Positions 52,438 through 60,068 of a DNA stretch of 64,000 nucleotides are shown piece by piece. The notes beneath the pieces are model-generated. The model was not told where the DNA came from, made no database searches, and saw only the letters and a program-made list of their open reading frames with translations. Position numbers and translations under genes: made by a program. The first letter of the stretch is position 1. Each line of letters opens with the position of its first letter. Origin of the DNA: Pedobacter sp. Leaf194 (GTDB taxonomy: Bacteria; Bacteroidota; Bacteroidia; Sphingobacteriales; Sphingobacteriaceae); contig NZ_LMPU01000008.1 of NCBI RefSeq assembly GCF_001423945.1, forward strand, positions 434,001-498,000, in the 5' to 3' direction.

Positions 52438-53418
52438 TTATTTTACTTTCTGAGCTTTTACACCTTCTGTCGTAATTTTTACAGGAAGGATGTTTCCATT
52501 TTTATCGAAATTGAGCTCATCAATGCAGGTTTCGCGATGGTTACCATCTTTATCACCTAAAGGCCGGCGGTGATAAACAATATAATATTTATCTTTCTTC
52601 TTATTGATTATAATGGAATGATGGCCTGCACCCGTTGCGATTGTTGCATCCTGCTTCAAAATTTTATCTACTCTTTTAAATGGTCCGAATGGAGAATCGC
52701 CAACTGCATAGGCTACAGAGTAGTCGGGCCCAGTCCAGCCGCCCTCGCTCCACATAAAGTAATATTTACCATTTCTGATAAACATGTAAGGGCCTTCAAC
52801 ATACTTATCCGGTGTTATCTCTTTGAAAATCGTACCATCGTCAAATGGTAGGAAACCCGTAAAATCATTATTCAGTTTTGCTATATTACAATGGCGCCAT
52901 CCTCCGTAAATTAGATAATACTGCCCATCTTTATCTTTGAAAACGAACTGATCGATCGGTTGCGCACCATTATGAAACTTATCCACCAGTGGTTTTCCCA
53001 GGTGATCTTTAAACGGGCCTTCAGGCTTGTCTGCAACGGCCACGCCAATTCCGCCAACTTCCTGGTCGCTTTGAATATCATTAGCGCCGAAAAACAAAAA
53101 GTATTTTTTGTCTTTTTCTACAATTGCAGGCGCCCACATTGCTTTATTTGCCCATTTTATTGCCGCGGTATCTAATACATAAGGGTGTTTTTTCCATTCC
53201 ACCAAATCCTTAGATGAGAAAGCATCCAAGAAAACCTGCTCGCGGTATCTGGCAGAATATGTTGGGTAAACCCAGTATTGATTATTGAAAATTGCCGCCT
53301 CGGGGTCGGCGTACCATCCCTTAAAAATAGGGTTTCCAGACTGATTAATCGTTTTAGTACTTTGAGCAAAGGAAGTAGCCGCTACAAAAAGTAAAAGATA
53401 TGAGCATATGTATTTCAT
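52438..53418 (-). CDS. Glycoside hydrolase family 43 protein
   Basis: A 326-residue secreted enzyme with signal peptide (YICSYLLLFVAATSFAQ). The GH43 five-bladed propeller signs are ADPEAAIFNNQYWVYPTYSA (catalytic Asp), KAMWAPAIVEKDKKYFLFFG (with WAPA), PIDQFVFKDKDGQYYLIYG (second Asp) and YVEGPYMFIRNGKYYFMWSE (acid Glu). It should act on arabinan, xylan or related plant or fungal glycans. It is a single minus-strand gene with no neighbouring polysaccharide-utilisation SusCD pair. Confidence 0.92.
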   Translation of the reverse strand: MKYICSYLLLFVAATSFAQSTKTINQSGNPIFKGWYADPEAAIFNNQYWVYPTYSARYREQVFLDAFSSKDLVEWKKHPYVLDTAAIKWANKAMWAPAIVEKDKKYFLFFGANDIQSDQEVGGIGVAVADKPEGPFKDHLGKPLVDKFHNGAQPIDQFVFKDKDGQYYLIYGGWRHCNIAKLNNDFTGFLPFDDGTIFKEITPDKYVEGPYMFIRNGKYYFMWSEGGWTGPDYSVAYAVGDSPFGPFKRVDKILKQDATIATGAGHHSIIINKKKDKYYIVYHRRPLGDKDGNHRETCIDELNFDKNGNILPVKITTEGVKAQKVK

Positions 53419-53744
53419 GTCGACAATTTAAGAAAATTAGCGGGATAATTCAAAAAGGTATCCGGAAGATCAAATTGATCTCAGCAAATTGATTTCGAAT
53501 TATAGTAACAAAATAGTAATCTGCGTAATGAGCGTAATCTGAGGAGAATTCAAAAAGAGTAGCCGCTGATTTAATTGATTTTCGGGGATTGATTTGACTT
53601 TTTCAATCTCTCCAGAGTTGATTAGCTTGCTTAATAGCAATAGTTTTAATTAAAAAACAAAACTTCAACCCAAAGAAGCATCTTCAAAAAAAAATCTGCA
53701 AGCGGTTCATCCCACTTGCAGATCTTATAAGAATCATCCAGAAA
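53419..53744. other. 326-base intergenic gap
   Basis: Between the GH43 gene start and the M20 peptidase end, both on the minus strand. The right end holds the M20 terminator (53686-53723); the rest is AT-rich with no ORF, RNA or recognisable promoter. Confidence 0.6.
53686..53723 (-). terminator. Terminator of the M20 dipeptidase gene, minus strand
   Basis: ATCTGCAAG (53694-53702) pairs perfectly with CTTGCAGAT (53715-53723), 12-base loop; on the minus strand eight or more Ts follow (53686-53693). Confidence 0.88.
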
Positions 53745-55115
53745 TTACTTACTCAAAGCCGCAAAATATTTATGGAAGAGTGGCAAGGTTTCTATCCCTT
53801 TATAGTAATTATAGATGTCGTATTTTTCGTTTGGAGAGTGCAAAGCGTCACTATCTAAACCAAAACCGAAAAGAACCGATTTAATCCCTAACACATCTTC
53901 AAACAAGGCTACGATAGGAATACTGCCACCGCCGCGAGTTGGGATGGCTTTTTTGCCGAAGCTATCTTCAATCGCCTTTTCCGCAGCACGGTACGCAACA
54001 CTATCCGTTGGCGTTACAACAGGCTCCCCACCATGATGTGGCATAACTTTCACTTTTACATTTTTAGGCGCTATACTTTCAAAATGTTTTGTAAAGATTT
54101 CAGCAATTTCTTCTGAGCTTTGATTTGGCACCAAACGCATTGAAATTTTTGCATTCGCTTTACTAGGCAATACGGTTTTGGCACCTTCGCCAATGTAACC
54201 GCTCCATATTCCGTTCACCTCTAAAGTTGGACGAGTACCAGTCCGCTCCAATGTTGAGTAACCTTTTTCACCCCAAACTTCTTCAATGTTTAAATCCTTT
54301 TTATATTCGTCTTCATTATAAGGAGCAGAATTTAAAGCTTTCTTCTCTTCATCCGTCAGTTCGATAACCTTATCGTAAAAAGCCGGAATGGTGATGTGAT
54401 TATTTTCATCGTGTAACGATGCTATCATTTTACACAAAATGGTTGCCGGATTTGCTACTGCCCCCCCATACACTCCAGAATGTAAATCGCGGTTCGGACC
54501 AACAACTTCTACTTCCATGTATGCAAGCCCACGTAAACCAGTTTCAATCGATGGGTTGTCCATGCTAATCATTGAAGTATCAGAAATCAAGACAACATCA
54601 GCCTTCAAACGCTCCGCATTATCTTTTACGAAAATACCCAGGTTTGCAGATCCAACTTCCTCCTCGCCTTCAATCATAAACTTAACGTTACAGGCCAAAG
54701 TATTTGTTTGCATCATCAGCTCAAATGCTTTTACATGCATGTAAAACTGTCCTTTGTCATCGCAGGCGCCCCGAGCATAAATCTTTCCGTCGCGAACGGT
54801 TGGTTCAAAGGGCGGTGTATGCCACAGCTCTAACGGGTCTGCAGGCTGAACATCGTAATGACCATATATTAAAACGGTTGGTAACGAACTGTCTATAATT
54901 TTTTCACCGTAAACAATAGGATAACCCGCAGTTGTACAAATCTCCACATTCTCAGCGCCCGCATCTTTAAGCTTTTGGGCCACAAAATCTGCAGTTTTTA
55001 ATACATCGGCTTTATACTTTGGGTCGGCACTTACCGATGGGAAACGCAGTAATTCGAACAACTCGTCTAAAAAACGTTGCTTATGTGTTTCTACATAATT
55101 TTTAATCTCTTGCAT
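53745..55115 (-). CDS. M20/M25/M40 family dipeptidase
   Basis: A 456-residue zinc dipeptidase. Ligand motifs: LIYGHYDVQPADP (His), ARGACDDKGQFYMHV (Asp), FMIEGEEEVGSANLG (Glu pair), LISDTSMI (Asp), and LDSDALHSPNEKYD at the C-terminal His. A dimerisation lid domain lies between. It is cytoplasmic, with no signal peptide. Family members split dipeptides such as carnosine-like or Xaa-His peptides. A TATATTTG -7 box lies on the minus strand just upstream (55132-55139). Confidence 0.92.
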   Translation of the reverse strand: MQEIKNYVETHKQRFLDELFELLRFPSVSADPKYKADVLKTADFVAQKLKDAGAENVEICTTAGYPIVYGEKIIDSSLPTVLIYGHYDVQPADPLELWHTPPFEPTVRDGKIYARGACDDKGQFYMHVKAFELMMQTNTLACNVKFMIEGEEEVGSANLGIFVKDNAERLKADVVLISDTSMISMDNPSIETGLRGLAYMEVEVVGPNRDLHSGVYGGAVANPATILCKMIASLHDENNHITIPAFYDKVIELTDEEKKALNSAPYNEDEYKKDLNIEEVWGEKGYSTLERTGTRPTLEVNGIWSGYIGEGAKTVLPSKANAKISMRLVPNQSSEEIAEIFTKHFESIAPKNVKVKVMPHHGGEPVVTPTDSVAYRAAEKAIEDSFGKKAIPTRGGGSIPIVALFEDVLGIKSVLFGFGLDSDALHSPNEKYDIYNYYKGIETLPLFHKYFAALSK

Positions 55116-55131
55116 AACAAATGAATTTGGG

Positions 55132-55139
55132 CAAATATA
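55132..55139 (-). promoter_or_regulatory. Candidate -7 box of the M20 dipeptidase gene
   Basis: On the minus strand TATATTTG matches TAnnTTTG exactly and ends 16 bases before ATG 55115. No -33 TTG is clear. Confidence 0.4.
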
Positions 55140-55372
55140 GGGTTTTACAAGAAAAGCCTTTACATATTCGCGTGTAAATGAACAAAATCAGATGGTATAA
55201 ATACGGATTATACAACTGTATTAGTAAAGCTACAGGTTTTAGAATTTTGGTTTATGTAATTTAACTGATGAATATTGAAAATAAATATTTCCCCGGGAAG
55301 TTTTGTTTCGATTTTTTATTAAATTGCGCCCTTTAAACACAACATAGAAACCTCAAAGTAAGAAAGTTATCA

Positions 55373-56344
55373 ATGAAATTAAGCGCAATTGTATCGCATA
55401 TTCTGCTGCTGTTTTCATTTTTAACACCAGTTTTGGTTTTTTCTCAAACTAACGTAAAAGTTAGTTGTCCGGAGGCTGCGCAATATTATGCTAAAGACAG
55501 CATTAACATTGTAACTTTTGGAGCCAGTACTGTTGAAGGCGTTAAAGGGCTTGGTTTCCAAACAATGCTTGAAAGCAATTTTACAAACTGTTATACTGGC
55601 AAAGTTATAAACATTACCAATCAAGGTATCGGCGGACAAACAACGCTTCAGGGTTTACTGCGGATTGACAAAGCGATTAAGGATCGAACCGGTTTCATCG
55701 TGATAGATATGGGCATAAACGATGCGCTTTCAATTGCCGCCGGGAGAGGCAGCGTGGCAGAAACTGAATCGAATATGCGCTTGCTGATTACCACAAGTTT
55801 AAAGCAAAATTTGGTGCCGATAATCTGTACGCTTCAAAATGTAGACGATAGAACGAATACAAGCCTGGTGGCTGTTAATACCACTATCAGACAGATTAAT
55901 GCTGTTTACAGACGATTGGTAACAGAATACAAATTATACCTTGCGGATGTTAACGCAGCAATGAGACGAGACTTTTCGCTATATCAGGATCCTTACCATC
56001 CAAATGCGAGAGGCTATAGATTAATAAGTTACGTGATTTTTGATGCAATTAACAAGGCAATTTTTGATAAATTCTTATTGTTTGTTGTTTCGCAAAATTA
56101 CCCGAACCCGGCATCTACCCAAACATCTATTGATATTGTTTTGCCTGAGGCAGATAAAATTAATGTGCAGATTTACGATTTAATGGGACGTTTAGCTAAA
56201 ACGGTTGTAAACGAATATTTTAATACCGGCAAACATACTTTGGAAATTAATACCACCACATTTGTACCTGGAATTTACTTCTTCAAAATATCTTCCGATT
56301 CCGGACGGTTTAATGCCGTAAAAAAGTTCATTGTGGCGAAATAA
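55373..56344 (+). CDS. SGNH/GDSL hydrolase with type IX secretion C-terminal domain
   Basis: A 323-residue secreted esterase-type protein. After the signal peptide (ILLLFSFLTPVLVFSQ) the SGNH fold is clear: block I VTFGASTVEGVKG (Ser nucleophile in GAS), block III IDMGINDAL (Gly-x-Asn), and block V DPYHPNARGYRLI (Asp-x-x-His). The last about 75 residues form a type A T9SS sorting domain: VVSQNYPNPASTQTSID, INVQIYDLMGRLAKTVV and GIYFFKISSDSGRFNAVKKF. So it should be exported through the T9SS and cleaved or attached at the surface. It may act on acetylated polysaccharides or lipids. Confidence 0.92.
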   Translation: MKLSAIVSHILLLFSFLTPVLVFSQTNVKVSCPEAAQYYAKDSINIVTFGASTVEGVKGLGFQTMLESNFTNCYTGKVINITNQGIGGQTTLQGLLRIDKAIKDRTGFIVIDMGINDALSIAAGRGSVAETESNMRLLITTSLKQNLVPIICTLQNVDDRTNTSLVAVNTTIRQINAVYRRLVTEYKLYLADVNAAMRRDFSLYQDPYHPNARGYRLISYVIFDAINKAIFDKFLLFVVSQNYPNPASTQTSIDIVLPEADKINVQIYDLMGRLAKTVVNEYFNTGKHTLEINTTTFVPGIYFFKISSDSGRFNAVKKFIVAK

Positions 56345-56403
56345 GAAACACCCAGACTTTTAATTGCTTTGAATCTCCTGTTTCGCCACTTAGAAACTTA
56401 AAA

Positions 56404-56727
56404 TTAAAGTGTCATTATGCCCGAAATGTTTCCAGCCGATTTGTAAATAGCAATCACTTCATCTGCATTTTGCATTTGTTTTTTTACAGTTATAGAAACA
56501 TATTTGCCGGTTTTTGAGGGCTGTTCGATAAATTCGTCATAAGGTAAAATGGTGCGTAATTCATCTATCTTTTCGCGTCCGCCGGTAATTATAAATTTGA
56601 AGTTATACACGCCAGGAAACTTTTCTACGCTTTCTAATTTCTCTTTTAAATTTGCATAAATATCGGTGCTTGTTCCTTCCGGAATATCTGTAAATTCGAT
56701 TTTTTTGTTAATTTTTTTCTCTTCCAT
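56404..56727 (-). CDS. DUF493 (YbeD-like) family protein
   Basis: A 107-residue protein with the DUF493 layout: KLESVEKFPGVYNFKFIITG, a central LPYDEFIEQPSKTGKYVSI and a final helix DEVIAIYKSAGNISGIMTL. The family is related to E. coli YbeD (ferredoxin-like fold, ACT-type regulator) and its function is unclear. Single minus-strand gene. Confidence 0.8.
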   Translation of the reverse strand: MEEKKINKKIEFTDIPEGTSTDIYANLKEKLESVEKFPGVYNFKFIITGGREKIDELRTILPYDEFIEQPSKTGKYVSITVKKQMQNADEVIAIYKSAGNISGIMTL

Positions 56728-56804
56728 GATGATAACTATATATCAATTTCTATTCCTAAACAGATAAAGTGAAATTTTGGCAGAGAAATGATTAGACACT
56801 GCCC

Positions 56805-56820
56805 AGCGGTTGCAACCGCT
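56805..56820. repeat. Perfect 16-bp palindrome
   Basis: AGCGGTTGCAACCGCT is fully self-complementary. It lies in a gap of otherwise AT-rich DNA and could be an operator or part of a dispersed repeat. Confidence 0.7.
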
Positions 56821-57099
56821 AAAGTAACCACATGGAGTATGCTTAAAAAAAACGTTTACGCCTTTGGGCTTTTCGGTTAGGCACAGCAATGAATTGTAGA
56901 GGCGCCGAACCCAACCGCTGTAAGTAGCAGGAAACTAATTTCTTTAAACCTTGGCGCAGCGGATACCGGCCCTGAGCCTAAGGCCTGCAGCCGTATGAGC
57001 GAAGCAAAGGACCGGCTATGTACTGATACAAAGGTTTCGCTTTTCAAAAAAAACAGCGTTCTATTTCTCCACAAATTCAATAAAAAACTTTTGAATTGT

Positions 57100-57107
57100 T
57101 ATTTTTG
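57100..57107 (+). promoter_or_regulatory. Candidate -7 box of pcrA
   Basis: TATTTTTG matches TAnnTTTG exactly and gives a leader of about 20 bases to the TTG start at 57132, which is preceded by an AGGAG-like run. Confidence 0.4.
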
Positions 57108-57131
57108 AGCCTCAAAAAAACAGGAGCCGAT

Positions 57132-59429
57132 TTGGACTATTTAGAAGGATTAAACCCACAACAAAGAGCAGCAGTAGAGAATACAAAAGGACCGGTAATG
57201 ATTGTTGCGGGTGCTGGTTCGGGTAAAACACGCGTAATTACCTACCGTGTTGCACACCTGATTCAAACCGGTACAGATCCGTTCAACATTTTGGTTTTAA
57301 CCTTTACCAACAAGGCGAGTAAGGATATGCGTGAGCGTATTTCTAAAGTTGTTGGCGCCGAGGCGAAGAATATCTGGATGGGCACATTTCACTCTGTTTT
57401 TGCAAAAATTTTACGTGTTGAGGCTGAAAAAATTGGTTATCCAAACAACTTTACCATTTACGATACCGACGATAGCAAGAGCGTTATCCGTGCCATTTTG
57501 AAAGAAATGCAATTAGATGATAAATTATATGCGGCTAATTTTGTGTATGGCCGAATTTCATCTGCTAAAAACAACCTGATTTCCTGGGGCGAATATCAGG
57601 CAAACGACCAAATTCAGGCAGAAGATATTCAGAATAAACGCCCGTTGCTGGGGCAGATTTATGAACAATATGCCAAGCGCTGTTTTAGAGCAGGTGCGAT
57701 GGATTTTGATGATTTACTGTTCAAAACGAATATTTTACTTAAAGAACACCCTGATGTTTTGAACAAATACCAACAAAAATTTAGGTATTTAATGGTTGAT
57801 GAGTATCAGGATACTAACTTTTCGCAATATACGATTGTAAAAAAACTGGCTGCTGCTTACCAGAACATTTGTGTGGTGGGCGATGATGCACAAAGTATTT
57901 ATGCGTTTCGTGGGGCTAATATTCAAAACATTTTAAATTTTGAACGCGATTATCCCGACCTGAAAGTTTATAAATTAGAGCAGAATTACCGTTCTACCCA
58001 AAATATTGTTGATGCCGCAAGCAGCATCATTGCCAACAACAAAAATCAGCTGGAAAAAAATGTATTTTCTGAAAATGTTGAGGGTGATAGAATTAAAGTA
58101 TCGCGAGCCTTTACTGATAACGAAGAAGGTAAGTTAGTTGCAGAATCGATTATTCAGGAGCGCAGTTTGAAGGGTTACCAATACCATGATTTTGCAATTT
58201 TGTACCGCACAAATGCGCAAAGCAGGGCGATGGAAGAAGGTTTGCGCAAACTTAATGTTCCTTACAGAATTTATGGCGGCACGTCTTTTTACCAGCGCAA
58301 AGAGATAAAAGATTTGATTGCGTATTTCCGCCTAACATTTAATCCGAAAGATGAGGAGGCAATAAAGAGGGTAATTAACTATCCGAAGCGGGGAATTGGA
58401 GATACATCAATAGATAAAATAATTGTTGCTGCCGACCAGAACAACATTACCATGTGGGATGTAATTTCCAATGCCCATCAATATGTTGACGGACGTTTAG
58501 CGAACCAGCTAAACGATTTTTCGATGATGGTTCAAAGCTTTCAGGCAGAAGCTAAAAAGCTTGATGCATACGATTCTGCGCTGTTTATTGCCCAACATGC
58601 GGGTATTTTGAAGGAACTATATACTGACGATAGTGTGGAGGGCCGGGCAAGATATGAAAACATTCAGGAGTTGTTAAACGGTATAAAAGAGTTTGCGGAG
58701 CGTGAAGATATAGAAGAAAAAGGCCTCGACATTTTTATGCAGGATGTTGCGCTTTTAACCAATGATGATAAGGATGGCGATAAAAATAAAGATACAGTTT
58801 CTTTGATGACCATCCACTCTGCTAAAGGTTTAGAGTTTAAAAATGTGTTTATTGTAGGTTTGGAGGAAAATCTTTTCCCATCTCAGATGTCGGTTAATTC
58901 GCGTGCTGATTTGGAAGAGGAACGCCGGTTATTTTATGTTGCTATTACTCGGGCAGAAGTAAAGCTGACGATAACTTACGCAACCTCACGCTATCGTTGG
59001 GGGACGCTAACGAATTGCGAACCGAGTCGTTTTATTAATGAAATTAACCCTAAATTTTTAGAGTTAGATGTTAAACCTGCCAAGAGCAATGTGTTTGAAG
59101 GCAACTTTGATGATGAACGCAAAACCTGGACTTCACAACCACGTGATTTCTTTAGTAAGCCGAAACCTGCAGGTACTGCCTCTGCCCCACCGCCCCGTCC
59201 GAAAACGACCTCGCTTTTGGCCAAAGCCCACGTTCCAACACCTGGTTTTGCACCTTCGCAGCCGCACGAATTTCAAGGCGGTATGGAAGTAGAACATGAA
59301 AAATTCGGCTTTGGCAAAATTATTAGTCTCGAAGGTAATTTACCGGACGTTAAAGCGACTGTGTTTTTTCAAGGGTTGGGCAACAAGCAGTTGCTGCTTA
59401 AGTTTGCTAAGTTAATGATTGTTAGGTAA
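57132..59429 (+). CDS. pcrA: UvrD/PcrA-type ATP-dependent DNA helicase
   Basis: A 765-residue superfamily 1A helicase. The TTG at 57132 (LDYLEGLNPQQRAAVENTKG) is preferred over the TTG at 57096 because it matches the usual MDYLxGLNPQQ start and follows an AGGAG-like site. Motif I GAGSGKTRVITY at about 27-38; motif II LMVDEYQDTN; motif III GDDAQSIYAFRGANIQN; motif IV LEQNYRSTQNI; motif V SLMTIHSAKGLEFKNVF; motif VI LFYVAITRAEVKLTITYA. It unwinds DNA in excision and mismatch repair and removes RecA filaments. The C-terminal end is Pro-rich then ends with the Tudor-like PcrA domain. A repeat array follows. Confidence 0.95.
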   Translation: MDYLEGLNPQQRAAVENTKGPVMIVAGAGSGKTRVITYRVAHLIQTGTDPFNILVLTFTNKASKDMRERISKVVGAEAKNIWMGTFHSVFAKILRVEAEKIGYPNNFTIYDTDDSKSVIRAILKEMQLDDKLYAANFVYGRISSAKNNLISWGEYQANDQIQAEDIQNKRPLLGQIYEQYAKRCFRAGAMDFDDLLFKTNILLKEHPDVLNKYQQKFRYLMVDEYQDTNFSQYTIVKKLAAAYQNICVVGDDAQSIYAFRGANIQNILNFERDYPDLKVYKLEQNYRSTQNIVDAASSIIANNKNQLEKNVFSENVEGDRIKVSRAFTDNEEGKLVAESIIQERSLKGYQYHDFAILYRTNAQSRAMEEGLRKLNVPYRIYGGTSFYQRKEIKDLIAYFRLTFNPKDEEAIKRVINYPKRGIGDTSIDKIIVAADQNNITMWDVISNAHQYVDGRLANQLNDFSMMVQSFQAEAKKLDAYDSALFIAQHAGILKELYTDDSVEGRARYENIQELLNGIKEFAEREDIEEKGLDIFMQDVALLTNDDKDGDKNKDTVSLMTIHSAKGLEFKNVFIVGLEENLFPSQMSVNSRADLEEERRLFYVAITRAEVKLTITYATSRYRWGTLTNCEPSRFINEINPKFLELDVKPAKSNVFEGNFDDERKTWTSQPRDFFSKPKPAGTASAPPPRPKTTSLLAKAHVPTPGFAPSQPHEFQGGMEVEHEKFGFGKIISLEGNLPDVKATVFFQGLGNKQLLLKFAKLMIVR

Positions 59430-60068
59430 GAGGGGCCTCGCCCTATTGATGGTAGAAATATATCATGTTCCTCTGCAATCCCTCCAGAGGAGAGGGAAAC
59501 AACACGCGGTGATTTTAACCATTAAAGTTCAAAGCAATATCTGCAAAACCCTCTCTTTCAGGAGAGGGTAGCTACCAAATTTGCCAAACCACAAACTTTC
59601 ATAGGGTGAGGCTCTAAACCATTAGGTTCGAAGCACTACCAATTAAACCCTCTCTTTCAGGAGAGGGCAGCTACGAAATTTGCCTAACCACAAACTTTCA
59701 TAGGGTGAGGCTCTAAACCATTGGTTCGAAGCATTCCCCAATAAACCCTCTCTTTCAGGAGAGGGCAGCTACCAAATTTGCCAAACCACAAACTTTCACA
59801 GGGTGAGGCTCTAAACCATTAGGTTCGAAGCGGTCCCCGCAAAACCCTCTCTTTCAGGAGAGGGCAGCTTCCAAATTTGCCTAACCACAAACTTTCATAG
59901 GGTGAGGCTCTTTGTTCGCTACTCCGAAAAAACTCCGCTCCTCTGTGGCAAAACGCCTCAATTTCTTCGCAAAAAGCTTTCATTCCTTTACGATTAAACG
60001 TAGAACTTGCGTTTGAAAAACCCCAAAATTATCCTTAATATTGAGTTCGGTTCCCGTGTTAAAAAACC
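59430..60068. other. 639-base gap between pcrA and smc
   Basis: Contains the hairpin repeat array (59546-59910), a degenerate leading hairpin at 59480-59496 and a stretch (59433-59446) that is inverted-complementary to the repeat ends. After 59911 nothing notable is seen up to the smc start except AT-rich DNA. Confidence 0.7.
59546..59910. repeat. Four tandem copies of an about 99-bp unit with a central hairpin
   Basis: Four units start with the hairpin CCCTCTC-6-GAGAGGG at 59549, 59648, 59746 and 59845 (periods 99, 98, 99). After the hairpin each reads CAGCTACCAAATTTGCC, CCACAAACTTTCATAGG, then GTGAGGCTC with TAAACCATTAGGTTCGAAGC leading to the next copy. Copies differ by a few bases, such as CACAGGG for CATAGGG near 59800. 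Unit ends are imperfectly inverted to a sequence just after the pcrA stop, so the array may have grown from a REP-like element. Possible RNA structures, transcription or replication roles are unknown. Confidence 0.9.

Larger units (their letters stand above)
56728..57131. other. 404-base intergenic region with palindromes
   Basis: Between the divergent DUF493 and pcrA genes. It holds the 16-bp palindrome at 56805-56820, a partial echo (CCAACCGCTG at 56921-56930), a GC-rich stretch at about 56950-57020 with TACCGG and CCGGCTA elements that looks like a dispersed repeat, and TATTTTTG at 57100-57107, which may be the pcrA -7 box. No ORF is convincing. Confidence 0.5.

Noticed and set aside
59630-59930. 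GGTTCGAAGC in the repeats looks like a tRNA T-loop
   Set aside because: No acceptor, anticodon or D arm can be folded; it is part of the repeat unit.
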